This document shows, piece by piece, positions 54,839-63,053 of a stretch of DNA of 64,000 nucleotides. A program made the position numbers and the translations under genes. Under the pieces are notes generated by a model. That model saw nothing but the letters and a program-made list of their open reading frames with translations. It ran no database searches and was not told the origin of the DNA. Position 1 is the first letter of the stretch, and every line of letters begins with the position of its first letter. Origin of the DNA: Campylobacteraceae bacterium (GTDB lineage Bacteria > Campylobacterota > Campylobacteria > Campylobacterales > Sulfurospirillaceae); NCBI GenBank assembly GCA_027050775.1, contig JALUBH010000046.1, forward strand, positions 1-64,000, in the 5' to 3' direction.

Positions 54839-55869
54839 ATGTCTTCATATATCTTGATAACAGGTGGTGCCGGGTATATAGCTAGCCACACCTTAGTGGA
54901 GTTGTCACATGCCGGATATGATTTTGTCGTTTATGACAATCTCTGCAACTCTTCATCCGAGTCTCTGAAAAGAGTAGAAAAGATTATAGGGAAGTCTGTA
55001 GCATTTCATCAAGGTGACATAAGAGACAAAGAGTCTCTAAAGGCTTTGTTTAAAACTTATCATATAGACTCAGTCATACACTTTGCAGGACTCAAAGCTG
55101 TGGGTGAAAGCGTAGAAAAACCACTAAAATACTACGACAACAATGTCTCAGGAACTATCAAACTACTTGAAGTGATGAGCGAGTACAACTGCAAAAGATA
55201 GTATTTAGCTCATCCGCCACAGTGTATGGAGACCCCGTATCTGTGCCTATCAGGGAAGATTTTCCAGTTGGAGCCACCACAAATCCTTATGGCACTTCAA
55301 AATACATGATAGAGCGAATCTTGCAAGATCTTTGCATCAGCGATGAGAAATGGAAAGTTGTGATTTTGAGATACTTTAACCCAGTTGGTGCGCATGTGAG
55401 TGGAACCATAGGCGAAGATCCAAACGGCATACCAAATAACCTCATGCCGTTTATCTCTCAAGTTTCCGTAGGCAAGAGAGAGTTTTTGAGTGTATTTGGA
55501 GATGATTATGATACCAAGGATGGAACAGGAGTGAGAGATTATATCCATGTGGTGGATCTTGCAAATGCTCATGTAAAGGCACTAAACTATCTAAACTCTG
55601 AAAAATTCAACATTAAAAATTCAACATTTAACATCGGCACCGGCATCGGATACTCTGTTTTAGATATGGTAAAAGTATACGAAAAAGCAAGTGGCAGACA
55701 AGTCCCATACAAGATAGTAAACACAAGAGCGGGAGATATAGCAAAGTGCTACGCAGATCCAAGCCTAGCAAAAGAAATCTTAGACTGGAAAGCCCATAAA
55801 ACCATAGAGGACATGTGTAAAGACAGCTACAAATGGCAATCAAAAAATCCAAATGGATACGATGCATAA
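54839..55869 (+). pseudogene. galE: UDP-glucose 4-epimerase GalE, frameshifted once
   Basis: The two frames 54839-55201 and 55195-55869 together make one GalE of about 343 residues: NAD-binding TGGAGYIASHT, then [24 protein letters not shown] (at the join), the YGTSKYMIE catalytic Tyr/Lys box and [14 protein letters not shown]. The frame breaks at AAAA 55193-55196: a fifth A restores [15 protein letters not shown] without other change. GalE interconverts UDP-glucose and UDP-galactose for surface polysaccharides, which fits the genes downstream. Likely an assembly error or a recent mutation, as the rest is conserved. Confidence 0.9.
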
Positions 55870-56021
55870 TCGCAACGCCGACTTTAGTTGGTATGATAAT
55901 TTTCTACTTCAGCCAAGAGCAATCTAGATTTTTTATGCTGTGCGGTGGCCTTTTAAATTTTAAAGTAAGTAAAATTTAGATATCATAGTAGTTTCTAAAT
56001 TATAAAAGAAGATATTATCAT
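55870..56021. other. Gap between galE and the glycosyl transferase gene
   Basis: Nothing certain is seen. One open stretch (VGMIIFYFSQEQSRFFM and so on) lacks a ribosome-binding site. AAATTTTA / TAAAATTT near 55956-55978 could form a weak hairpin. Confidence 0.3.
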
Positions 56022-57059
56022 ATGATTGTTTTAAAGTTACTTTTTACCGTTTTTTTATCCTATATTCTTGTAAAAAGTATGATTCGTTTTGCATATAATT
56101 TAAATTTTTTAGATATACCAAATGAGCGAAGCTATCATGTTGATGCTACACCTAGAGCCGGCGGTATAGGTTTCGTACTTTCTTTCTTTATGTCTATTTT
56201 ACTCTTTAATTTTTCTTTATTTTTGGAAAACTGGTATCTTTTTGTATCTGTTTTTATCGTATTTTTGGTTGGGGTTGTTGACGACAAGTATGAAGTATCT
56301 GCAAAATTAAAATTTATCGTTATCTTTTTTGCTGTTTTTTTACTTTGGTTTTACGGTCTGAGTATAGATACTATAGGATATTGGTTTGGACAACAAATAA
56401 ATCTTGTTTGGTGGATAGCACTTCCTTTCAGTATGTTTGCACTAGCTGGTTTTACAAACGCTCTAAATCTTGTAGACGGTTTGGACGGTTTGGCTTCTTG
56501 TATATCTGTCGTTATTATCATCTTTTTTGGACTCATAGGTTTAGACCATCAAGACGCGCTTATGATTGATATCTCCTTGTACACCATCGCTTCTCTTGTG
56601 GGTTTTTTGTTTTTAAATTGGAATCCTGCTAAAATTTTTATGGGAGACAGCGGGAGTTTGACTCTTGGTTTCATCATAAGTGTACTTGCTGTTTTGAGTC
56701 TAAAGTATATCCACCCTGTATTTATTCTGTATCTTGCGGCTTTGCCTATTTTAGACACTCTTATAGTGATGCTAAGGCGTATCCGAAGAGGAAAGTCTCC
56801 ATTTTCTCCGGATAAGACTCATATACACCATATACTTGTAAAGTTTTTTGAAAATGACATTAAGAGGACAGTAGCTTTTTTGGTTGTTTTACAGACGATA
56901 TTTAGTAGTATCGGTTATATGTTGTTAGAGATAGAGATTAGTAAAAGAGGTAGTGTTATTCCATTTTTTGCATTGTTTATATTTGTGATGATGTTTTTGC
57001 TGTTTTATATGATATTTACCGGTATGAAAAAACGACAAAAGTTATTAGATATAAGATAG
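56022..57059 (+). CDS. WecA/MraY-type undecaprenyl-phosphate sugar-1-phosphate transferase
   Basis: The 345-residue protein has about ten membrane helices and the family's cytoplasmic motifs: GVVDDKYEV, ALNLVDGLDGLAS, FMGDSGSLTLGF and KTHIHHIL. It loads a sugar-1-phosphate onto undecaprenyl phosphate, the first step of O-antigen or exopolysaccharide synthesis. Sugar specificity is not clear; the HIHH motif is seen in WecA-type (HexNAc-1-P) enzymes. It sits between galE and the export genes. Confidence 0.92.
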   Translation: MIVLKLLFTVFLSYILVKSMIRFAYNLNFLDIPNERSYHVDATPRAGGIGFVLSFFMSILLFNFSLFLENWYLFVSVFIVFLVGVVDDKYEVSAKLKFIVIFFAVFLLWFYGLSIDTIGYWFGQQINLVWWIALPFSMFALAGFTNALNLVDGLDGLASCISVVIIIFFGLIGLDHQDALMIDISLYTIASLVGFLFLNWNPAKIFMGDSGSLTLGFIISVLAVLSLKYIHPVFILYLAALPILDTLIVMLRRIRRGKSPFSPDKTHIHHILVKFFENDIKRTVAFLVVLQTIFSSIGYMLLEIEISKRGSVIPFFALFIFVMMFLLFYMIFTGMKKRQKLLDIR

Positions 57060-57144
57060 CGTTGAATTTGGTGTCTCTAATATAAATTTATGTAAATATT
57101 TAGATATTATACTGTCTTATTTTATTTTTAAAGAAGGTGTTCGT

Positions 57145-59901
57145 ATGTTTAAAAAAAGTTTTTTGTTTATCACTCTGTTTTCGAGCTTGGTTTTAGCCGG
57201 AGTTTCTCAAACTCAAGTTATAAATGCCGTTAAAGCAAATCCTGCTCTTTTAAATACACCTCAGGCAAAAGCCGAGATGGCAAAAAGAGGCATAAGCAAA
57301 AGTGAAGTACTCTCCAAGATAAACAACGCAACCACGGTAAATAAAAATAATACAGATGCAAATCATGCAAAAAACAAGGTTGATTTAAAAGATAATTCAA
57401 GCCAAAACAAAGTGATTCCAAAAAAACTTTTTAATAGCAGTGCCTCCATAAACCCACTAAAATATAAAGAAAGCTATACACTCCTAGAAGAGATAAAATC
57501 AAAACAATCCATCAAAAAAAGAACAAAACTCACAAGATATGGTTTGAACTTTTTTAGAAATAAAAACAGCACAAATATAGAGTCTTTGCCGGTTCCTAGC
57601 TACTATGTTCTAAGTTTCGGTGATAGTGTATCCATATGGATTTATGGTACTAAAAATGAAAATTATACTCTCAAAATTGACAATAACGGCAATATAAATC
57701 TACCAAAATTCGGACCTCTACATGTAGAGGGTAAGCAGTTTGGTGATGTGCAAAACTACATAAAAGAGAAGCTCAAAAACTTCTACTCAAACTCTGATGT
57801 AATTGTAAATATTTCCAGTTATTCTACTATACAAGTAAACCTAGTTGGAGATGTTGTTGCACCGGGAGTCTATAACATAAATGCACTATCAACTGTCAAA
57901 AATCTTCTCATAGCTTCGCACGGTGTAAAAAATACAGGAAGCCTTAGAAATATATTTATCAAAAGAGATGGTAAGATTCTAGATAGCATAGATTTTTACA
58001 AACTTTTACAAGACGGTGATGACTCGCTAGGTATAATCCTAAGGTCAAACGATACTATCTTCGTACCAAAAGCAAATAAGATAGTATCGATAGACGGAGA
58101 GGTAAATAACCCTGCAAAGTTTGAGCTAAAATCAAGTGAAACACTAGCAAACCTCGTAAAATACGCAGGTGGCATAAAAGCAAATGCAAGTAAGTATGGA
58201 TTTATAGTCAACAGATACTTAAAAAATGAAAAAATGAAAACCATAGAAGTTGATTATAACAAGATAAAAAACTTCAGACTTCTAAACGGAGATAGTGTTT
58301 ATGTATATAATATAGATAAAATTCACAAAGAGAGTGTGTACCTCTATGGCAATGTTGTAAGACCAGGTGAAAAAGAACTCACAAAAAGTAAAAGCCTAAG
58401 GGATTTGTTTAAAAATGAGATTTCAAAAGTTGGATTAAAAGGCCTGTTTTTGGGTGATACCCTATTCTCTTATGCTCTCATAAAAAGTAAAACGAAAAAT
58501 CTTGGGAGCAAAATCAAAAGTTTCAATATCTCTGAAGTTCTAAGTGGTAAAACAGATGTAAAACTAAATAACGATGACGAGATATATGTGTTTAACAAAT
58601 ACAACAGCAGTATAGTGCCATATGTTTCCATCAGTGGAACTCCAGTCATAAACCAGGGAAAATATAGATATTTTAATGGCATAAAGATATCGGATGTTCT
58701 AGCACAAGCAGGAACTACTTCTAGTTTTAGAAACCTTAGTGAGATTAAAGTTACAACTTATAACACTAAAAACTATATGCCAAAAATCTCTATCTTAACA
58801 GGAGAAGAGGCACAAGACTACAAGCTCTCACCTTTTGATGAGATAGAAGTTTATGATTATTACATACAGCATCATATAAAAACCATAAAGATATCCGGAG
58901 AAGTGAATTTTCCTAAACAATATAGTTTAAATGACCACATGACTTTATCAGAGGCCATAAAGATAGCCGGAGGTTTTACTCCTAAGGCATATAAGAGTTA
59001 TTTTGAAGTATTGAGATACTATATAAGAGATGGTAAAAGAGAGAAAAAACTTATAAAAGTGCCATATAGCAAAATAGGCACTTTTTTACTAAAAGATTAT
59101 GATGAGATTAGTGTGCATATCATACCAAATTGGAGAGAGAGGGAGATTGTTACCGTAAAAGGTGAAGTAAACTTTCCGGGTACTTATGTCATAGAGACAG
59201 GTGATAGACTATCTGATATCATAAAAAGAGCCGGTGGATATACCAACAAAGCTTTTTTGCAAGGTGCGATTTTTACAAGAGAATCTATAAAAAAACTCCA
59301 AAGACAAAGGCTTAGACAGTCTATTGTGGAGTTAAAACAAAAAGCCCTCTCTCTTAGTGTAGCTCCAAATGGTGTTGGACAAGGAAAATCAAAAGTTAAC
59401 TTTATAGAGCTTACAAGTGCGATAGACAAAATCTCAGCTGAAGCACAAAGCTTGCAACCCATAGGAAGAATTTCGATAGCACTAGATAACAACATGAGCA
59501 AATTTTTGCAGAGTAGATCAAATATAGTCTTAAAAAACGGAGATACACTAACCATACCATCAAAAAATGACACCATACTTGTAGTAGGTCAAGTCATGAG
59601 CCCAACAGCCATAGTTTATGCAAGTAATGATGTAAACTACTACATAAACAAAGCAGGTGGACTTTCACCAAGAGCTGAAAAAAATAGAATCTTTGTAGTG
59701 CATGCAGATGGAAGTGCCGAGAGATTGAGTACGGGTTGGTTTAGTGACAAAACCACGCATATAGTCCGAAGAGGCGATACTATAGTGGTGCCACAAGAGC
59801 TAGTAACTCTCTCAGGGCTTCAAATCACAAAAGATATATCTTCTATATTTTATCAATTTGCTTTGACAGCAGCAGCGATGAGTGCAGTAGGAGCTCTATA
59901 A
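57145..59901 (+). CDS. Polysaccharide export protein with several SLBB domains (Wza/OPX-like)
   Basis: The 918-residue protein has a signal peptide (SFLFITLFSSLVLAG), an N-terminal low-complexity linker, the Poly_export domain (YYVLSFGDSVSIWIYG at about 150) and at least five SLBB repeats (for example VNLVGDVVAPGVYNIN, ISGEVNFPKQYSLNDHM, VKGEVNFPGTYVIETG, VVGQVMSPTAIVYAS). It ends in a hydrophobic helix. It is longer than E. coli Wza (379) and lacks a lipobox, resembling the large KpsD-like OPX proteins. It should carry polysaccharide across the periplasm and outer membrane. Confidence 0.9.
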   Translation: MFKKSFLFITLFSSLVLAGVSQTQVINAVKANPALLNTPQAKAEMAKRGISKSEVLSKINNATTVNKNNTDANHAKNKVDLKDNSSQNKVIPKKLFNSSASINPLKYKESYTLLEEIKSKQSIKKRTKLTRYGLNFFRNKNSTNIESLPVPSYYVLSFGDSVSIWIYGTKNENYTLKIDNNGNINLPKFGPLHVEGKQFGDVQNYIKEKLKNFYSNSDVIVNISSYSTIQVNLVGDVVAPGVYNINALSTVKNLLIASHGVKNTGSLRNIFIKRDGKILDSIDFYKLLQDGDDSLGIILRSNDTIFVPKANKIVSIDGEVNNPAKFELKSSETLANLVKYAGGIKANASKYGFIVNRYLKNEKMKTIEVDYNKIKNFRLLNGDSVYVYNIDKIHKESVYLYGNVVRPGEKELTKSKSLRDLFKNEISKVGLKGLFLGDTLFSYALIKSKTKNLGSKIKSFNISEVLSGKTDVKLNNDDEIYVFNKYNSSIVPYVSISGTPVINQGKYRYFNGIKISDVLAQAGTTSSFRNLSEIKVTTYNTKNYMPKISILTGEEAQDYKLSPFDEIEVYDYYIQHHIKTIKISGEVNFPKQYSLNDHMTLSEAIKIAGGFTPKAYKSYFEVLRYYIRDGKREKKLIKVPYSKIGTFLLKDYDEISVHIIPNWREREIVTVKGEVNFPGTYVIETGDRLSDIIKRAGGYTNKAFLQGAIFTRESIKKLQRQRLRQSIVELKQKALSLSVAPNGVGQGKSKVNFIELTSAIDKISAEAQSLQPIGRISIALDNNMSKFLQSRSNIVLKNGDTLTIPSKNDTILVVGQVMSPTAIVYASNDVNYYINKAGGLSPRAEKNRIFVVHADGSAERLSTGWFSDKTTHIVRRGDTIVVPQELVTLSGLQITKDISSIFYQFALTAAAMSAVGAL
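57716..57729 (+). repeat. CTCTACATGTAGAG palindrome, copy 9 (perfect; 16 bp with flanks)
   Basis: CCTCTACATGTAGAGG is a perfect 16-bp palindrome at 57715-57730 inside the export gene; reads PLHVEG. Confidence 0.75.
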
Positions 59902-59902
59902 T

Positions 59903-60835
59903 ATGCAAGATACAAATTCAAACTATAATTGCGTAGAAGAGGATGAGATAGATTTGAGAGAGCTTTTCGCAACTATCTGGAATCACAAATTTAAGATCAT
60001 AATCTTTACATTTATCATGACTTCGCTCACCATAATATACACCTTATATCTTCCAAACAGTTACAAATCTTCTGTGGTTCTAGTGCCACAGGAGCAAAGC
60101 AAGGGAGTAAATCTAGGTGGTCTCTCAGCCTTGGCAGGGATGGCAGGCATCAATCTAGGCGGAAGCAGCATGGACGCATATAGTTCCATGAATACTATCC
60201 TAAATAATGATGCCTTTGAAGAGATGATTATCAAAAAATATAATCTTGATAAAAAACTAACCCCAAAATATATGAATAAAAATCTAGTCTTTGCTTTGGG
60301 ATACAGAGGTATATATGATCTATTTAAATCAAAAGCTAAAAAAGATAAAAGCAAAGATGAGATTATCTACGATACTATAAAGAAGCTAAAAAAGATAGTT
60401 TCCCTAAGTGATGATAAGAAAAGTGGAGCCATAACACTGAGTGTAGAGTTGCCAGATAGATTTTTAGCCCAAAAACTTTTAAAAATATATCTAAATGAAA
60501 CCACAACTTATCTGCGAAAACTAGATATGCAAGATATAAACAAAAAACTAAAATACTACAAAAATGAACTATCAAATATAAGCGATATAGAACTAAAAAC
60601 ACAAATCAGTCAGCTAATATCTTCACTAATACAAAAAAAGGTCCTCTCATCTGCAAGCGAATACTACAATGTAAGACTGATGACGAAGCCTTATGTGCCT
60701 TTTATCAAAGATAAATCAAAGCCAAAAAGAGCACTTATAGTTATAGTGGCTTTCATCACTTCTATTATCTTGAGTATCTTTGGTGTATTTTTCCTCGAAT
60801 TTTTACGAAACGAAGAAAAGGAGACCAAGGACTAG
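59903..60835 (+). CDS. Wzz-type chain-length determinant / polysaccharide co-polymerase
   Basis: The 310-residue protein has two membrane helices (about 33-52 and 276-300) around a periplasmic domain, the typical Wzz topology, with the proline-rich KPYVPFIKDKSKPKRALIVIV entry to the second helix. It lacks a tyrosine kinase domain. Wzz proteins set polymer length and pair with OPX exporters such as the upstream gene, 1 bp away. Its stop overlaps the convergent gene by 4 bp. Confidence 0.9.
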   Translation: MQDTNSNYNCVEEDEIDLRELFATIWNHKFKIIIFTFIMTSLTIIYTLYLPNSYKSSVVLVPQEQSKGVNLGGLSALAGMAGINLGGSSMDAYSSMNTILNNDAFEEMIIKKYNLDKKLTPKYMNKNLVFALGYRGIYDLFKSKAKKDKSKDEIIYDTIKKLKKIVSLSDDKKSGAITLSVELPDRFLAQKLLKIYLNETTTYLRKLDMQDINKKLKYYKNELSNISDIELKTQISQLISSLIQKKVLSSASEYYNVRLMTKPYVPFIKDKSKPKRALIVIVAFITSIILSIFGVFFLEFLRNEEKETKD

Positions 60836-62331
60836 TTGATAGTCCTAAACTTGTAAGAAAAACCTACATCTATAGCCGTGGTGTCTAGATTACCATCCAT
60901 GGCTTTTACTTTACCAAATGATGTTTGAACTCCAAAACTATTGTTTATCTTGTACTCTACTCCCATCATAGGCTGATACACCATGCCATTTCCTGTGGCT
61001 ACACTTCCCCCACCCGCTACTCCTACTGACATCTGTGCGAAAAGATTTACTTTTGTACCCATAGGAACCCTAGCGCCCAAACCAACAAGCCCGACTGCAT
61101 ATCCTCCTGAATTTCCGCTATATGCACCTAGTGCTTGTCCACTTATGTAGAAGTGCTTATCTAGATACTTGTCTATCTTGAATCCTATGAGACTCAAAGA
61201 GGAGTCATTTGAGTTTTTTCTTATACTTTTGTCACTCATATAGTATTGGTTCGAGATTTCAAAATTCCATTCATAGTCTCCAAAGCTTTGGTAGCTTTCA
61301 AGTGGCTGAAGATTTTTACCTACAGACAGAGACTTAAGTCTATAATTAAAACCAAGCTCTAGTGTGGTTGCTTTGAAATTACCGTCAAATGCACCGATAT
61401 GACCAAGCTCAAGGCTTAAAGAGAATTTTGTATTTAGCTTTGCATATAAGCCGGCAGTTTCTTTATGTATGAGACCTCCTGCGGTATCCACCTTACCTCC
61501 TCCTGATGCACCCAAAGAGGCTTTTACAAAAGCACCAAAATGTTGAGTAAAGGGCTTTTTGTATCCGATTCCACCAAGCACTTCAGCGTATCCATCAGCT
61601 CCTCCTCCTGCAGCACCGGCTGCTTGGGCAAATATAAAAAACTTTTTGCTCAAATCATAGCCGTATTCAAATCCTATCAAACTCATATCTCTTTTTACTT
61701 TGTTCCCGACTCTGTCTTTAACACTGCTTGGTATCAAATATCTTTGTATGGTTACAGAAAAGTATGTGTCGCTCCAGCCCATCTCTTCACCGCTTGATTT
61801 CATAAAGTCTGTTATGTCGTCCAAGATCATCGGTGAGTTTATATTTTTTTTATGAACAGTTTCAAAAGGTATAGATAGTTGCAAAAAGACTTGATCACTG
61901 TCTATACCACCGTTTGGAAATTTAACCTTACTATAGCCGAGTCCAAGTTTATAGTCATATATATCGTACATCAGCCCTATATGAGGTCTCAGCATAAGTC
62001 CACCGCCTTGAGGTGCAGATCCACCTCCACCTCCACCTGCAAATACTCCTGTGTCAAGAGAAAAGTTATGGCCTAAGCCAAATCTATACCCCGCTTCCAC
62101 TCCTCCTGTGAAAAATCCACCTCTTTTTCCTGAAACTGCGCTATAAACCCCAAGTCCTAGATACGCAGAGTCAAAGTCATACAGATAACTTGTGCCCAAT
62201 AAGCCTAATTTTTCATTTGCTGGTAGTGTTAAATTGTCATAACTTATAGAATAGTGCCCTTTTTGTATAAATAGATCATTAGAGTATAGTGATAAAGTAA
62301 GAGCAAAAATAAATAGAAAAATTTTTTTCAT
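60832..62331 (-). CDS. Outer-membrane beta-barrel-like protein with three internal repeats
   Basis: The 499-residue protein has a signal peptide (IFLFIFALTLSLYS) and alternating amphipathic strands rich in Gly and aromatic residues. Three related segments of about 60 residues recur: one with AGGGGGGSAPQGGGL leading to KLGLGYSKVKFPNGGID, one with GASGGGKVDTAGGL leading to LSLELGHIGAFDGNF, and one with GVAGGGSVATGNGM leading to FGVQTSFGKVKAMDGN. No known family is recognised. It converges on the Wzz gene, so a link to surface polysaccharide is possible. Confidence 0.65.
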   Translation of the reverse strand: MKKIFLFIFALTLSLYSNDLFIQKGHYSISYDNLTLPANEKLGLLGTSYLYDFDSAYLGLGVYSAVSGKRGGFFTGGVEAGYRFGLGHNFSLDTGVFAGGGGGGSAPQGGGLMLRPHIGLMYDIYDYKLGLGYSKVKFPNGGIDSDQVFLQLSIPFETVHKKNINSPMILDDITDFMKSSGEEMGWSDTYFSVTIQRYLIPSSVKDRVGNKVKRDMSLIGFEYGYDLSKKFFIFAQAAGAAGGGADGYAEVLGGIGYKKPFTQHFGAFVKASLGASGGGKVDTAGGLIHKETAGLYAKLNTKFSLSLELGHIGAFDGNFKATTLELGFNYRLKSLSVGKNLQPLESYQSFGDYEWNFEISNQYYMSDKSIRKNSNDSSLSLIGFKIDKYLDKHFYISGQALGAYSGNSGGYAVGLVGLGARVPMGTKVNLFAQMSVGVAGGGSVATGNGMVYQPMMGVEYKINNSFGVQTSFGKVKAMDGNLDTTAIDVGFSYKFRTIN

Positions 62332-62369
62332 ATAAAGACCTAGTGTAAAAATATATAATCAAGATATTT

Positions 62370-62375
62370 ATTATA
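62370..62375 (-). promoter_or_regulatory. -10 of the barrel-protein gene
   Basis: TGATATAAT on the minus strand, about 40 bp before its start. Confidence 0.4.
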
Positions 62376-62407
62376 TCAGAATATAATGAGAAGCTGTTTA
62401 AAAAGAC

Positions 62408-62436
62408 TTGACATATTAATATATATATGATAGAAT
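62408..62436 (+). promoter_or_regulatory. Sigma-70 promoter of the metal operon
   Basis: TTGACA at 62408-62413 and TAGAAT at 62431-62436, spacing 17 bp. The start falls inside the ArsR-type operator. Confidence 0.75.
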
Positions 62437-62439
62437 CTT

Positions 62440-62461
62440 CATATGAAAAAAATATCATATG
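62440..62461 (+). promoter_or_regulatory. ArsR/SmtB-type operator
   Basis: CATATGA-N8-TCATATG, perfect 7-bp arms. ATATGA...TCATAT is the usual half-site of ArsR/SmtB repressors, and an ArsR gene is in the operon. It spans the transcription start, so bound repressor would block the promoter. Confidence 0.75.
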
Positions 62462-62473
62462 AAAGGTTATGAA

Positions 62474-62680
62474 ATGAAAAAAATTTTTAAAGCAAAAAAC
62501 ATTAGTTGCATCAATTGTGCCAATCTTATAAAAGGCTCTTTGGAGGATGATTTTGGCGAGATAGAAGTAAATCTTGATGTAAACCCCAAAGAAGTTACTC
62601 TAGAAATCCCAAATAAGGAGGCTGATGATAAGTTTAAAGCCGAAATGGAAGATTTGGGATATGGTGTGATAGAAGAGTGA
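62474..62680 (+). CDS. Heavy-metal-associated (HMA) domain protein, CopZ-like
   Basis: From ATG 62474 (AAAGG upstream) the product is a 68-residue HMA domain with the metal-binding AKNISCINCANLIKG (CxxC) near residues 10-13. An in-frame ATG at 62459 lies within the operator and is unlikely. Such chaperones hand copper to P-type ATPases. A second HMA domain is found in the ATPase downstream. Confidence 0.85.
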   Translation: MKKIFKAKNISCINCANLIKGSLEDDFGEIEVNLDVNPKEVTLEIPNKEADDKFKAEMEDLGYGVIEE

Positions 62681-62681
62681 C

Positions 62682-63053
62682 ATGAAAAACTCACAAAAAC
62701 TCATAAGGTCATGTTGTGAAGGTGTCAGCTATATATGTGATATAGACAAAACTCTACCGAGTGATGATGAAATCGTAAAACTGACCAAAATTTTTAAAGC
62801 GCTTAGCGATCCTATGCGAGCAAAGATGCTCTTTGCATTGCTAGATTATGAGATATGTGTAGGCGAGATGTCAAATCTACTTGGCGTCTCCCAATCACAT
62901 GTGTCGCACCAGTTTAAAATTCTGCGCAGATATGAGATAGTAACATTTACCAAAGATAAAAAGATGTCCTTTTACAGGATCATAAACGAAGAAGTCAAAG
63001 ATTTGCTTCATACAGCATTAAAAAGTATAAAATTATGTCAAAAGAAAAAATAA
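62682..63053 (+). CDS. ArsR/SmtB-family metal-responsive repressor
   Basis: The 123-residue winged-helix protein has the ArsR core: IFKALSDPMRAKMLFALLDY, then EICVGEMSNLLGVSQSHVSH at 57-76 (helix alpha-3 and recognition helix). Metal candidates are Cys11, Cys12, Cys19 (RSCCEGVSYICD) and Cys59, a cadmium/lead-sensor-like N-terminal cysteine cluster. It begins 1 bp after the HMA gene and overlaps the ATPase by 19 bp. Confidence 0.9.
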   Translation: MKNSQKLIRSCCEGVSYICDIDKTLPSDDEIVKLTKIFKALSDPMRAKMLFALLDYEICVGEMSNLLGVSQSHVSHQFKILRRYEIVTFTKDKKMSFYRIINEEVKDLLHTALKSIKLCQKKK

